A stretch of 64,000 nt of DNA from Gammaproteobacteria bacterium UBA5078 (GCA_002416505.1 DIAM01000021.1:305118-369117), one strand, 5' to 3'. Positions 1 to 8,524 are shown, numbered from the stretch's first letter. A program made the numbers and translations. The notes: generated from the sequence alone by a model not told the origin.

Positions 1-300
1 TTTTCATATTGTGGCGTTGCCCCGTCTCCCTAACGACATTGAATGGGCGCGAATAATATTCGCCCTCATAAGCATTCTACGCGAATCATAGTCCGCAAGA
101 AACGCGCCTTTGCCTAGCAATAGCAACACACGGGCAAAAAAAAGGGAAGAATCAATCGACCCTTCCCTTAAAGACTCCACTACAACACTTTGAGTCGCTA
201 AAATTGCACAAAATTAGCACTCACAATACTTTCCGAACTCTTGAATGCCTGCGCCCTCGTCACCCCCAAGAGTCTGGGGGTGGTTAAAGCCTTGGCATGA
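1..300. other. Left-edge non-coding region with stem-loops
   Basis: I see no supportable gene here. The stretch holds a 15-bp palindrome at 49-63 (GCGAATA, one base, TATTCGC), a terminator-like hairpin at 142-169 (listed separately), and a GC-rich stem-loop at 261-282 (CACCCCCA / TGGGGGTG, 6-nt loop). The 261-282 hairpin lies just past the stop codon of the minus-strand amine oxidase gene and has no T run, so it may stabilise the 3' end of that mRNA. A minus-strand ATG at position 7 could begin a gene outside the window, but this cannot be judged. Confidence 0.5.
136..169 (-). terminator. Rho-independent terminator, minus strand
   Basis: Read on the minus strand, the stem AAGGGAAG (169-162), a 12-nt loop and the stem CTTCCCTT (149-142) run into a stretch of eight T residues (143-136). 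This is a standard intrinsic terminator. It lies about 130 bp past the amine oxidase stop codon and probably ends that transcript. Confidence 0.7.
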
Positions 301-1872
301 TTAGGCGCTCACAACTTCGGCGCGAACACGGCGATCTAGCTCTGCGAGCGCGAAATGTGCGGACTGGATTGCACTTTCCATCCAGGCAGTGTGGTGACTG
401 ATTTGATCCCCAATACACCAGTACTTGCCCTCTACAGGCGCTTGTAGGTTTGCGAAGATGCGCTCTTCCTCAGGCGTCTCTACACGCCAGCGAGCGGAAC
501 AGCCCAACATGTGGTTCATGCGGTGCCAGGCGATCGTAATACCCTTTTCGACATGTTGACGGTAGTCGGGGTGTACTTTCTCGCCCTGAGAGATCATCAA
601 CTCGATGCGCTGCTCCTGCGTCATGCGCGTAAAAGGCATGCCGTTACCGTAATCGTATGCGGCCAGAATCACGCCCTTCTGCTTGTGAATGCCATGGGCG
701 GGATACCAAATCTGGCGAATATCTTGATTAGTCCAGCTGATGCCGCCGTAGATGCCTTCCTTCTCCCAGAATCGCTCTTTGGCCTGGAAGGCCCCCTTCA
801 TCGCGGTACCGCGACGAATATATTTCATGTCTTGCGCGTAAGCGGCGGGAAGATTGTGCTTGATCCCGTCCATGAAGTGACTAGGGATACTATTGAAACA
901 GTAGTCCGCGTCGATAGACTGGCGCTGACCCTCGAAGTCGTATTCGACGGTAACGCCCTCGTCGTTCAGCTCTACCGCAGTAACCATCGCGCGGAATTTG
1001 ATCTTGTCCTCTATCTGGCGCACGAAGCCATAGGGAATACGGTCGTTGCCGCCAACCGCCTGCATCAGCATGGGGCCAGTCTCGCCCTCGTTGTCGCTGA
1101 TGACCTGACGAATCGCGTTGGTCTGGAGGAGATCGCGAATCTTGATCATTTCGTGCTGGGTCGTATGCGTGACATAGTCACCGGAGGCATAGCCGGCGCG
1201 GTCGCTACCCGTGAATTTCATGTCTCTATCGAGGTCACCGAAGTTGCGTATCATGCTCAAGATGATGCCGGCTTCGTCGTCGCTAAAGGGCTGATCTAGA
1301 TCCCCATCCTGCATGGCCTTGGCCATCAACTCGGCCATAAAGCCACGCACGTTCGTGGTCAGCTCACGATTGCGGATCGGTTTGCCGCCTAGGATATTGT
1401 CGTCCTGTATCCACGCAGCCTTGTTTTCATTGATAAACATCTCGAGCTCTACGCCGAGCTCTTTACAGTAATGCAGCACATTGCTGTGGGTGCTGGGGAT
1501 ACGTGCCGCGCCCGCGTTAAAGTACATATGGGGCTCATCATCCCATTGGCAATATTGTGGATTGCCAATCTCGTCGATCAACGTGCCTGCGCGGACAGTA
1601 AATACGCGGCCGCCGGCGCGGTGCGATGCCTCCAGCACCGTGCAATCATATCCGGCCTTGCCGAGCTCGTAGGCCACGGTCAGACCGGCGATGCCGGCCC
1701 CTAGGATGACGGCTTTTTTCTTTTGTGAGCTCAGCTTCAGGAGATCTGGCACGGAAGCGTTGGCGCTACTTGGGATCATACCTAAGGCACTAGTGATTCC
1801 GAGTACGGCTGCGGTACCGCTAGTAGCGGCAATCAAATTCAGGAATTCTCGACGAGTAACGGGCTTAGACAC
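301..1872 (-). CDS. Tat-exported flavin monoamine oxidase / L-amino-acid oxidase family protein
   Basis: Predicted FAD-dependent amine oxidase (PF01593 family), which oxidises a primary or secondary amine or amino acid to an imine with release of reducing equivalents. The chosen GTG start at 1872 gives 523 residues beginning MSKPVTRREFLNLIAATSG, a clear twin-arginine signal with RR near residues 8-9, and AGAGGA stands 8 bases upstream. A TTG at 1965 would add 31 residues but would leave almost no leader after the predicted -10 box at 1978-1983. Mature features are the dinucleotide-binding loop GAGIAG (about residue 58) followed by the EASHRAGGR segment, and the C-terminal FAD-contacting part GDQISHHTAWMESAI. 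Tat export of a folded flavoprotein places it in the periplasm. The gene is divergent from a CadC-like regulator and shares an operator with the downstream TonB receptor operon. The substrate is unknown. Confidence 0.88.
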   Translation of the reverse strand: MSKPVTRREFLNLIAATSGTAAVLGITSALGMIPSSANASVPDLLKLSSQKKKAVILGAGIAGLTVAYELGKAGYDCTVLEASHRAGGRVFTVRAGTLIDEIGNPQYCQWDDEPHMYFNAGAARIPSTHSNVLHYCKELGVELEMFINENKAAWIQDDNILGGKPIRNRELTTNVRGFMAELMAKAMQDGDLDQPFSDDEAGIILSMIRNFGDLDRDMKFTGSDRAGYASGDYVTHTTQHEMIKIRDLLQTNAIRQVISDNEGETGPMLMQAVGGNDRIPYGFVRQIEDKIKFRAMVTAVELNDEGVTVEYDFEGQRQSIDADYCFNSIPSHFMDGIKHNLPAAYAQDMKYIRRGTAMKGAFQAKERFWEKEGIYGGISWTNQDIRQIWYPAHGIHKQKGVILAAYDYGNGMPFTRMTQEQRIELMISQGEKVHPDYRQHVEKGITIAWHRMNHMLGCSARWRVETPEEERIFANLQAPVEGKYWCIGDQISHHTAWMESAIQSAHFALAELDRRVRAEVVSA

Positions 1873-1977
1873 TTGCTTGATCCTCTTTAACTTCTTGCTG
1901 CGATTTTGGTCACTTCCATTGCCGCCCTTTGGGGGCGCCTGACGATACGAACCAGGCACTGACAAGGACGGACGGTG

Positions 1978-2035
1978 ATTATTGCGAGTAGGCCTTGGAA
2001 AGTCCTCCTAAAATCATTCCGAAAACCTCCTAAAA
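1978..2035 (-). promoter_or_regulatory. Promoter and 11-bp-repeat operator of the amine oxidase gene (copy 1)
   Basis: On the minus strand, three 11-bp units follow one another: TTTTAGGAGGT (2035-2025), TTTCGGAATGA (2024-2014) and TTTTAGGAGGA (2013-2003), then CTTTCCA (2002-1996). Twelve bases later comes AATAAT (1983-1978), a -10-like box. The 36 bases 2031-1996 match 4437-4472, upstream of the receptor gene, at 34 positions. OmpR/PhoB-type winged helices bind tandem sites with 11-bp spacing, so the regulator encoded at 2179-4275 is the obvious candidate to bind here. The site sits between the two divergent genes and could also control the regulator itself. Confidence 0.7.
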
Positions 2036-2178
2036 TCCGTACAGGCGTTGTGCAAGCTAGGCTACAGACAGCTTACATCCCTTGACCTATCGACGATTCT
2101 GCGCTCTACTTCATGCCATACATGCATTTGCAAAAACACCTCTGCGGACCTATCCGCGCACCCTTTAACGGTTGAGCC

Positions 2179-4275
2179 GTGGCCTTCGATAAAACACAGA
2201 AATTCAAAATCGGCGACTGGGAGATTTCACTCACCGCCTGCACCTTGTCCAAAGGCGGCGAAGAGGTGAAAGTAACGCCGCGCAGCATGGATGTGCTTAC
2301 CTGCCTAGCGGAGAATGCCGGCGAGGTAGTGAGTCACGATGAACTACTCAACCAATTCTGGCAGGGCACGTTCCCCTCGGACCACGCAGTACACAAAGCC
2401 ATCGCCGAGCTGCGCAGCGCGCTTGGTGATGATGCTCATCAACCCAGTTATATCCGCACTATCCCCAAGCGCGGTTATTCACTCATCGCGAACGTCTGCC
2501 GCGAAACTCCCGCGAAGCCCACTGGGATAGGGGCCCAGGACGACAGCCCGATCTCCCTGACCCATATCTCTTCCACCAAATTTCACATAAGCGCACTTCT
2601 GGACAAGCGACTCTTGGCCGGTGGCGCCGCGATCGCCATTTTCCTGTCGGTGCTCCTGTGGCCGAGCCGCGATGTGGTCAGCGATAAAGACGAGATCGTG
2701 CGCCTCGCGGTCATGCCCTTCGTGAATCGTGAGCTGGATAGTGGCAATCAGTTCCTTACCGAGGGGCTACGCGAGTCACTGGTCAACGGCCTATCCAAGC
2801 TTAGCCATATGGAAGTGCTCTCTCCGGTACGTGGTTTCGAGGACTTCGATGCCAGCCCTCGCTCCGAGCGCATCGCCGACCGTGCACGGGACCTGCAGGT
2901 CGACCACGTCTTGCACGGCAGCGTGCAGACCGCCGAAGGCCGCCTGCGCGTTACCATACAGCTCACGCGGGCCGAAGACGGCGTACATCAATACTCGGAG
3001 CAGTTCGACCTGCCTCTGGAGGACCTGTTCGGCCTGCAGGACCAGATCGTCTCCAACGTAGTCGCGGCACTAGCGGTGCACTTGGACGAGAGTGAGCGCT
3101 CACAGATGCTAGACTGGGGCACCACCAATGCCCTAGCCTACGAACGCTTCCTACGCGCCGACTTCTACTACAATCAGTTCAGCCCCGATGACTTTAAACG
3201 CGCCATCGACTATCACCGCTCGGCGATAGAGCTCGACCCGGGCTTCATTAACGCCTACCAAGGCGTTGCCACCGCCGCCAACAATCTTGCGGTCTATAGC
3301 AGCAGCGCGCGTATTCGAGAGTTGAGCACCTTGATTAGCGACATCCATCGCGAGATAGCCCGCATTGCGCCGGAGAGCCCGGTGCTGAGCTCAATCAACG
3401 AGATCAAGCTACGCATGAGCGGCGTTAACCAAATTCAACAGGAGATGCAGCTGCGCGAGCAGATCCTATCGGGCAATCCCCCAGATTTCGCGATCCCGCA
3501 CTACGCCTTGTTCCTCATTGGCGCGCGCCTATATGACGAGGCTGCGCAATTCCTCGACAAGGCGGCCGAGGTGGGTCCTTTCGAGATATCGCCTGACGAG
3601 GTCTGGAGTTATCGCAGCAATATACAGGCTCCTCGCGATCAGCTCTTATCTGCGAAGGGGCAGCTGCAGGAGCGCCCCTATCACATTGGCTTCCTAGGCA
3701 CTGTGGCGGTCAACTTAGCGCTCGCGGGGGATTTCCGACAGGCCGAGATGTACCTCAATAGACAGAGAGATGTCGATGACGAGGGTCTGCTAGCCCACTA
3801 CAGCGAGGCCGTGATCGGCTTTCTTAGCGGGAAGATTCAACTTGGCAACGCCGCCTATGATGCCATCATGGACCGTGACGAGGATTTCAATTTTACCAGA
3901 GGCGCGCTCAGCTTCATGCTCGGCGACATCGAGAGCGGCACGGAGTATTGGAGTAATATCCCGCCACTACAGAAGCGCCGACTGTTTAACGTTACTCATA
4001 GCGCCGAGAAGTACTTCCCCGCCGCAGTCCTAGAGGACCCTCGCTACGAGGGCGTACTGGAAGAGCTCAGTTTCGGCAAGCAGTGGCAGCGTCAGCTGAT
4101 GGAGGGGGTTATCGCCATGCAAGACACGCTCGGGGTCACCCTCAGTGAGCGCGCCCGCGCCGCCTACGAGTCCAATACCTTCATGACCCGCAATGACCTG
4201 TGGTCCGAAGAGCAATGGCAGGAGCTGGCCGAGCGCAAGCTCACGGGCATGCAGTCCCGCCCAATCCTAGATTAA
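2179..4275 (+). CDS. CadC/ToxR-like transmembrane transcriptional regulator with TPR-rich periplasmic part
   Basis: A 698-residue protein. Residues about 8-105 form an OmpR/PhoB-type winged-helix DNA-binding domain, with the recognition region SDHAVHKAIAELRSALGDD and the wing IRTIPKRGYSLIANV. A single membrane helix follows near residues 148-165 (AAIAIFLSVLLWP). Next come a TolB/FlgO-like domain starting LAVMPFVNRELDSGN, with the later motif HVLHGSVQ, and a long helical TPR region to the C-terminus. This is the layout of one-component membrane regulators that sense in the periplasm and bind DNA in the cytoplasm. The start is GTG; an in-frame TGA at 2173-2175 rules out anything upstream, and no strong ribosome site is visible. 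It lies between two copies of a repeated operator, so control of the amine oxidase and the receptor operon is inferred from position. Confidence 0.88.
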   Translation: MAFDKTQKFKIGDWEISLTACTLSKGGEEVKVTPRSMDVLTCLAENAGEVVSHDELLNQFWQGTFPSDHAVHKAIAELRSALGDDAHQPSYIRTIPKRGYSLIANVCRETPAKPTGIGAQDDSPISLTHISSTKFHISALLDKRLLAGGAAIAIFLSVLLWPSRDVVSDKDEIVRLAVMPFVNRELDSGNQFLTEGLRESLVNGLSKLSHMEVLSPVRGFEDFDASPRSERIADRARDLQVDHVLHGSVQTAEGRLRVTIQLTRAEDGVHQYSEQFDLPLEDLFGLQDQIVSNVVAALAVHLDESERSQMLDWGTTNALAYERFLRADFYYNQFSPDDFKRAIDYHRSAIELDPGFINAYQGVATAANNLAVYSSSARIRELSTLISDIHREIARIAPESPVLSSINEIKLRMSGVNQIQQEMQLREQILSGNPPDFAIPHYALFLIGARLYDEAAQFLDKAAEVGPFEISPDEVWSYRSNIQAPRDQLLSAKGQLQERPYHIGFLGTVAVNLALAGDFRQAEMYLNRQRDVDDEGLLAHYSEAVIGFLSGKIQLGNAAYDAIMDRDEDFNFTRGALSFMLGDIESGTEYWSNIPPLQKRRLFNVTHSAEKYFPAAVLEDPRYEGVLEELSFGKQWQRQLMEGVIAMQDTLGVTLSERARAAYESNTFMTRNDLWSEEQWQELAERKLTGMQSRPILD

Positions 4276-4592
4276 ACCCCCAGGGCTTGCCCGAATTCTA
4301 AGATTTCGCGGCAAGTCCCATCAAAAAACCCTTCGCCTTTAGGCCTTCTTGACGTATAAAGCAGCCGATTGGTTTAGTTTTCGCAATATGGACTACTATC
4401 TCGCAACGCCAATGATTGCAGTACTTACACACAATGAGGAGGTATTCGGAATGTTTTTAGGAGGACTTTCCAGCACCCCATTTAGATAATCGCTGTGTTA
4501 CAAGTTCGAGCGATCTGTCCCACAGCTAGAAAAGACGCTCGAAACCTCTATCGCAACTAATTAAAGAAACGATTGAAAAGGGAAATGTAAAT
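4276..4592 (+). other. Regulatory intergenic region upstream of the TonB receptor gene
   Basis: This 317-bp gap contains no gene. It carries the second operator and -10 box (listed separately) and a leader of about 95-100 nt before the receptor start codon. Nothing else with clear structure was seen in the first 150 bp. Confidence 0.6.
4433..4490 (+). promoter_or_regulatory. Promoter and 11-bp-repeat operator of the TonB receptor operon (copy 2)
   Basis: Three 11-bp units AATGAGGAGGT (4433-4443), ATTCGGAATGT (4444-4454) and TTTTAGGAGGA (4455-4465) are followed by CTTTCCA and, 12 bases later, GATAAT (4485-4490). The spacing from TTTCCA to the -10 box is the same as in copy 1. No good -35 box is present, as expected for a promoter activated by a PhoB-like protein bound just upstream. 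The distance from the -10 box to the start codon (102 nt) also resembles copy 1 (105 nt). Confidence 0.7.
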
Positions 4593-7121
4593 ATGAAAAT
4601 CTCAAACCTGCTGACCATGTCATCGGTTGCTGCCCTATTGGGCGCTGCCGCGACGGCTCCTGTCGCCTTTGCACAGCCTCAAGGCGCAGATATCGAAGAA
4701 GTGGTGGTAACCGGTTCACGCCGTGCGCCTCGAACCGCTCTTGACTCTGCTGCTCCAGTCGACGTGTTCTCTGCGACAGACTTCCAAGATCAGGGTACTG
4801 CTGACTTGAACGATCTGCTTCGCAACCTCGTCCCAACTTTTAACGTAGATGTACAAGACATCAACGACTCAAATAGCTTGGTACGTCCCGCTACACTGCG
4901 CGGCCTCCCAGCTGACGACACGCTAGTAATGGTGAATGGCAAGCGTCGTCACCGTTCTGCAGCCGTCCAATTCGGTCGTCAGGGTACTCACTTCGCTGAT
5001 ATCTCTCAGATCCCTCCTATCGCTCTGCGTCAGGTCGAAGTTCTGCGTGACGGCGCTGCCGCACAGTACGGTTCCGATGCCATCGCCGGCGTAATCAACT
5101 TCATCCTCAAAGAGAACCGTGAAGGCATCTCCGTAGAATACAAGACCGGCTACCTCGATGAGACTAATGACGGCGAGCTCAATTACGTCGCTGCCAACGC
5201 TGGCTTCGCTCTAGGCGAAACAGGCTTCTTGAGCCTGAGCATGGACATGACCGACAACAAGAAGAGCGACCGCAGCATCCAGCGCGCCGACGCCCAGGGC
5301 ATTATCGACCGCGGCAACACCGCAGTTAAGGTAAACGCTCAGGAGCAGGGCCTGCCTGATACTGAAATCCTCAACTTGTTCGCAAACCTCGGCATCGACC
5401 TAGGCGGCGACCAGACTTTCTACTCCTTCACTGGCTACAGCGAGAAGGAAGTAGAGCTTGGCTTCTTCTTCCGTAACCCAGAGAACCGTGGCGGCGTATT
5501 CACTAGCGGCAACAATCAGCTGTTCTTCGACCTGACCCCAGGCTCGGGCACAACCTGCCCAGTGATCCCACGCGGCGCGAACGCAGCGTTCGGCACGAGC
5601 TCAGTTGCGGCACGTAACGCAGGCTTGGCGGATCCAGAGTGCTTCACATTCCTCGAGCGTCACCCTGGCGGTTACACTCCAGTGTTCGGCGGCAAGAACA
5701 CCGACATGTCGAACGTGGTCGGTCTGAAAGGCGAACTAACTGCCGACACGACTTATGACGTGAGCATTGGCAACGGTTTCTCCGAGATGACTTACATGAT
5801 CTCGAATACCAGCAACCCATCGATGGGCCCAGACTCACCTAGCAGCTTCGAGCCAGGCATCTACACGACAATCGAGAATAACTTCAACCTCGACCTGTCT
5901 ACGCCTTTCGATGTTGGCATGTACTCTCCATTGAACGTCGCATACGGCTTCGAATGGCGTCGTGAGGTATTCAAGGTCAACTCTAATGACCAGAACTCCT
6001 ACCGCGTTGGTCCTTACTCAAACCTTGGCGCAGGCGTTGGTTCTGACGGCTTCCAGGGCTTTGGTCCAGACCAGCAAGGCGTTTGGGATCGTAAGAACTG
6101 GAGCCTGTATGCCGACCTAGAAGTAGACGCCACTGAGCGCCTGCTATTGGGTGCTGCGATTCGTTACGAAGACTTCTATGACAGCTTCGGCGACACTACT
6201 AATGGCAAGCTGACGGCACGCTACGCGCTGACAGAAACTACGAATCTTCGTAGCACTGTAAGCACGGGCTTCCGTGCGCCGTCACCGGGTCAGGCTAACA
6301 TCTCTAACATCAGCACTGGTGTTGTCGATAGCATCCCGGTAACACAGGGTCAGATTCCTCCGACGAACCCAATTTCTCAGCGCTTCGGCGGTAAGGAGCT
6401 GACTCCGGAGAAGTCTAAGAACTTCAGCGTAGGTTTGACTACAGAGATCGGCCCACTAGACCTGACAGTGGACTATTACCACATCGAGATCGAAGACCGC
6501 ATCCTGAACTCTGCGACCTTCGATATCACTCCAGCAATAGCGGCAGAGCTTGAAGCTTCCGGTATCTCTGGTGCGGGTAGCATCGTGTCCTTCAACTACT
6601 ACACCAACGACATGTCTACGACTAACGAGGGTGTGGAAGTTGTAGGTTCTTGGACTATGGATTGGGATGACTTCGGTCGCACAGACTTCGCCGCTTCATG
6701 GGCGTGGACTAAGCAGACGCTAGACAGCTTCACTCCAGGCCTGCTGACTCGTGCTAACGTTGCAGACCTCGAGAAGGGTATCCCTGCAAACCGTGGTAAC
6801 TTCCGTGCGAACCATACCTATGGCGACTTCCGCTTTACGCTGCAGGCGAACTACTACGATGAGTACTTCTCAGTGCCATCTAGTGCAGATCCTTCACGCG
6901 ACTACTGGCCTGAAGCCACGACGATCTTCGGTGGCGAAGTGGCCTATACGTTCCGTGACAACTACACCTTCGTAGTTGGCGCAGACAACCTGCTTAACAA
7001 GATGCCTGAGAGAGTACGTCCAGTAGATGTGAACTCCGGCACCAGCAACGAGTACATCACTGGCGGTGCTTTTAGCCCGAACGGCCGCTTTGTGTATGCA
7101 CGCGTCAAGGCTGACTTCTAA
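4593..7121 (+). CDS. TonB-dependent outer-membrane receptor
   Basis: An 842-residue outer-membrane transporter energised by TonB. It has a signal peptide ending near AFAQ, a TonB box in DIEEVVVTGSRR, and a plug domain with the hallmark blocks LRGLPADDTLVMVNGKR and QVEVLRDGAAAQYGSDAIAG. A beta barrel follows and ends in VYARVKADF with a C-terminal aromatic residue. The barrel is fairly short and resembles peptide or small-metabolite receptors rather than classical siderophore receptors, but the ligand cannot be read from the sequence. The ATG start has GGAAA upstream. It is followed by a strong hairpin terminator, then by the cytochrome c and RidA genes, and it shares an operator with the amine oxidase, which suggests that it imports the oxidase substrate or a related nutrient. 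Confidence 0.93.
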   Translation: MKISNLLTMSSVAALLGAAATAPVAFAQPQGADIEEVVVTGSRRAPRTALDSAAPVDVFSATDFQDQGTADLNDLLRNLVPTFNVDVQDINDSNSLVRPATLRGLPADDTLVMVNGKRRHRSAAVQFGRQGTHFADISQIPPIALRQVEVLRDGAAAQYGSDAIAGVINFILKENREGISVEYKTGYLDETNDGELNYVAANAGFALGETGFLSLSMDMTDNKKSDRSIQRADAQGIIDRGNTAVKVNAQEQGLPDTEILNLFANLGIDLGGDQTFYSFTGYSEKEVELGFFFRNPENRGGVFTSGNNQLFFDLTPGSGTTCPVIPRGANAAFGTSSVAARNAGLADPECFTFLERHPGGYTPVFGGKNTDMSNVVGLKGELTADTTYDVSIGNGFSEMTYMISNTSNPSMGPDSPSSFEPGIYTTIENNFNLDLSTPFDVGMYSPLNVAYGFEWRREVFKVNSNDQNSYRVGPYSNLGAGVGSDGFQGFGPDQQGVWDRKNWSLYADLEVDATERLLLGAAIRYEDFYDSFGDTTNGKLTARYALTETTNLRSTVSTGFRAPSPGQANISNISTGVVDSIPVTQGQIPPTNPISQRFGGKELTPEKSKNFSVGLTTEIGPLDLTVDYYHIEIEDRILNSATFDITPAIAAELEASGISGAGSIVSFNYYTNDMSTTNEGVEVVGSWTMDWDDFGRTDFAASWAWTKQTLDSFTPGLLTRANVADLEKGIPANRGNFRANHTYGDFRFTLQANYYDEYFSVPSSADPSRDYWPEATTIFGGEVAYTFRDNYTFVVGADNLLNKMPERVRPVDVNSGTSNEYITGGAFSPNGRFVYARVKADF

Positions 7122-7153
7122 GACCTAGTCGTCTTAGCGTTAAGTAACAAGTC

Positions 7154-7181
7154 AAGGGTGCCACTTCGGTGGCACCCTTTT
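7154..7181 (+). terminator. Terminator with UUCG loop between the receptor and cytochrome c genes
   Basis: An 11-bp stem AAGGGTGCCAC / GTGGCACCCTT closes on the very stable TTCG tetraloop (7165-7168) and is followed by TTTTC. It lies 33 bp after the receptor stop and 22 bp before the cytochrome c start, so it may act as a partial terminator that sets the receptor transcript above the downstream genes. Confidence 0.85.
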
Positions 7182-7202
7182 CTCACTAGGAGTAAGAGTT
7201 TT

Positions 7203-7832
7203 ATGTCTCGCACAGTATTTTCCGCATTTCTTGCTTTGTTTCTAACTGCGATCGCAGCGACGGCCGCTGTTGCGGAAGAACCTCATGAGCCTGTTACACA
7301 CAGATTTTGCTTCACTTGCCATGGCACAGACGGCATAGGCAGTGAAGGCATCCAGGGTCCACGCCTCGCCGGCATGGAGTCTTGGTACTTGAAGCGACAA
7401 TTGGAGCTGTTTCGTGCCGGTGGGCGTGGCGTGCATCCAATGGATATTGAAGGCATGGAGATGCAGCCGATGGCCGCCATCCTCACCGATGCGCAGATTG
7501 CAGACGTAGTGGAATGGGCGAGTACCTGGGAATATGTCCCTGCGCAGCCAACTATTACTGGCGGCAATGTCGAGAACGGCAAGCAATTGTTCCAAGCCTG
7601 TGTCATGTGTCATGGCGATCAAGCGCAAGGCAATCAGGCGATGAATGCCCCCGCATTACAAGGCCAGAACGACTGGTATCTCGTTACCCAATTGAAGAAC
7701 TATAAGGCCGGCTACCGTGGCACCAATCCACTGGACACCTTTGGCGCACCGATGCGCGCCATGACATCTGGGCTTGCCGATGAACAAGCGATTATTGACG
7801 TCGTTAGCTATATCAACACACTAGGTCGCTAA
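7203..7832 (+). CDS. Periplasmic diheme cytochrome c (c4/c553-like)
   Basis: A 209-residue c-type cytochrome with a Sec signal peptide (MSRTVFSAFLALFLTAIAAT, cleavage near AVAEE). Two heme-attachment motifs are CFTCH (residues 36-40) and CVMCH (133-137), giving two tandem class I cytochrome domains joined by a PAQPTITGG linker. Candidate axial methionines lie in MEMQPMAAIL and APMRAMTSGL. The ATG at 7203 is chosen because AGGAG precedes it and because an upstream GTG at 7158 would lie inside the terminator hairpin. Such proteins carry electrons from periplasmic dehydrogenases to terminal oxidases. Its place between the receptor and RidA genes makes it a possible electron acceptor for the amine oxidase, which is inference. 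Confidence 0.9.
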   Translation: MSRTVFSAFLALFLTAIAATAAVAEEPHEPVTHRFCFTCHGTDGIGSEGIQGPRLAGMESWYLKRQLELFRAGGRGVHPMDIEGMEMQPMAAILTDAQIADVVEWASTWEYVPAQPTITGGNVENGKQLFQACVMCHGDQAQGNQAMNAPALQGQNDWYLVTQLKNYKAGYRGTNPLDTFGAPMRAMTSGLADEQAIIDVVSYINTLGR

Positions 7833-7876
7833 ACACCGCGCCCATTACTCTAGTAACTTGTAAAAAGGAAATTAAC

Positions 7877-8353
7877 ATGACGAAATTCGTTAAAGTGCTA
7901 TCCCTGACTTCTGCCCTTTTCGCCGCGGCGCTCAGCGTTACTGCTAGCGCACAAGAGATCGAACGCAATGGAGAAGGTCGTTTCTTCTTCAACAACATCA
8001 TGATTCCAGCCGGGGCAGATACACTCTATCTGAGCGGCTCAGGCGCCTCTGCCCAGGCCGACGGCACCTATGGCAACATGGAGCAGCAGACAGTCGATAC
8101 ATTCAACAAGTTCAAGGCAACGTTAGAGGCACAGGGCTGGTCCATGGCTGACGTCGTACAGGTACGCGTATTCGGCGTTGCGGGCGATGACGGCACATTT
8201 GATTTCGCAGGCTTCAATGCCGGTTTCGCGCAGTTTTTCGGCACCGAAGAGAATCCAATGAAGCCAGTACGCTCCGTTGTGGAGATCGCAGACCTAGTTG
8301 TAGACGGCTGGTTAGTCGAGATCGAGATTCGCGCTGCGAGAATGCCTAAGTAG
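7877..8353 (+). CDS. Exported RidA/YjgF-family protein
   Basis: A 158-residue protein with a clear Sec signal peptide (residues 1-25, ending VTASAQ) followed by a RidA (YjgF/YER057c/UK114) domain. RidA enzymes hydrolyse reactive enamines and imines to ketones plus ammonia. The key arginine is present in MKPVRSVVEIADL and the conserved Glu in VEIEIRAA, while the Cys found after the Arg in E. coli RidA is Val here. The start has AAGGAAA at good spacing, and only 44 bp separate it from the cytochrome c gene. Most studied RidA proteins are cytosolic. An exported one near an exported amine oxidase, whose direct product is an imine, fits a clean-up role in the periplasm. This role is inferred, not shown. 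Confidence 0.9.
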   Translation: MTKFVKVLSLTSALFAAALSVTASAQEIERNGEGRFFFNNIMIPAGADTLYLSGSGASAQADGTYGNMEQQTVDTFNKFKATLEAQGWSMADVVQVRVFGVAGDDGTFDFAGFNAGFAQFFGTEENPMKPVRSVVEIADLVVDGWLVEIEIRAARMPK

Positions 8354-8369
8354 GCATCCGTGCACTGTG

Positions 8370-8405
8370 AAAAGGAGTGGGTTTATCGCCTACTCCTTTT
8401 TTTTT
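8370..8405 (+). terminator. Rho-independent terminator after the RidA gene
   Basis: The stem AAAAGGAGT / ACTCCTTTT, with extra inner GG/CC pairing, is followed by nine T residues (8397-8405). It closes the receptor-cytochrome-RidA operon. Confidence 0.88.
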
Positions 8406-8524
8406 GCCCGCAGATTGGCCGCGAGATGGGCTAAGGCGCTGCCGCTTGGCCGTAAATAGCCATTTACCTTGAGTGCTTGTAGAATGCAGCCCCTGCAAAT
8501 CCATGATCATAGGAAACTTAAGCA

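Noticed and set aside
511..1299. Plus-strand open frame of 262 codons inside the amine oxidase gene
   Set aside because: It is antisense to a well-supported flavoprotein gene, has no recognisable domain or ribosome site, and follows the codon bias of the opposite strand.
1873..1965. N-terminal extension of the amine oxidase from a TTG at 1965
   Set aside because: The extension would start a few bases after the predicted -10 box and puts 31 polar residues before the Tat signal. The GTG at 1872 has a ribosome site.
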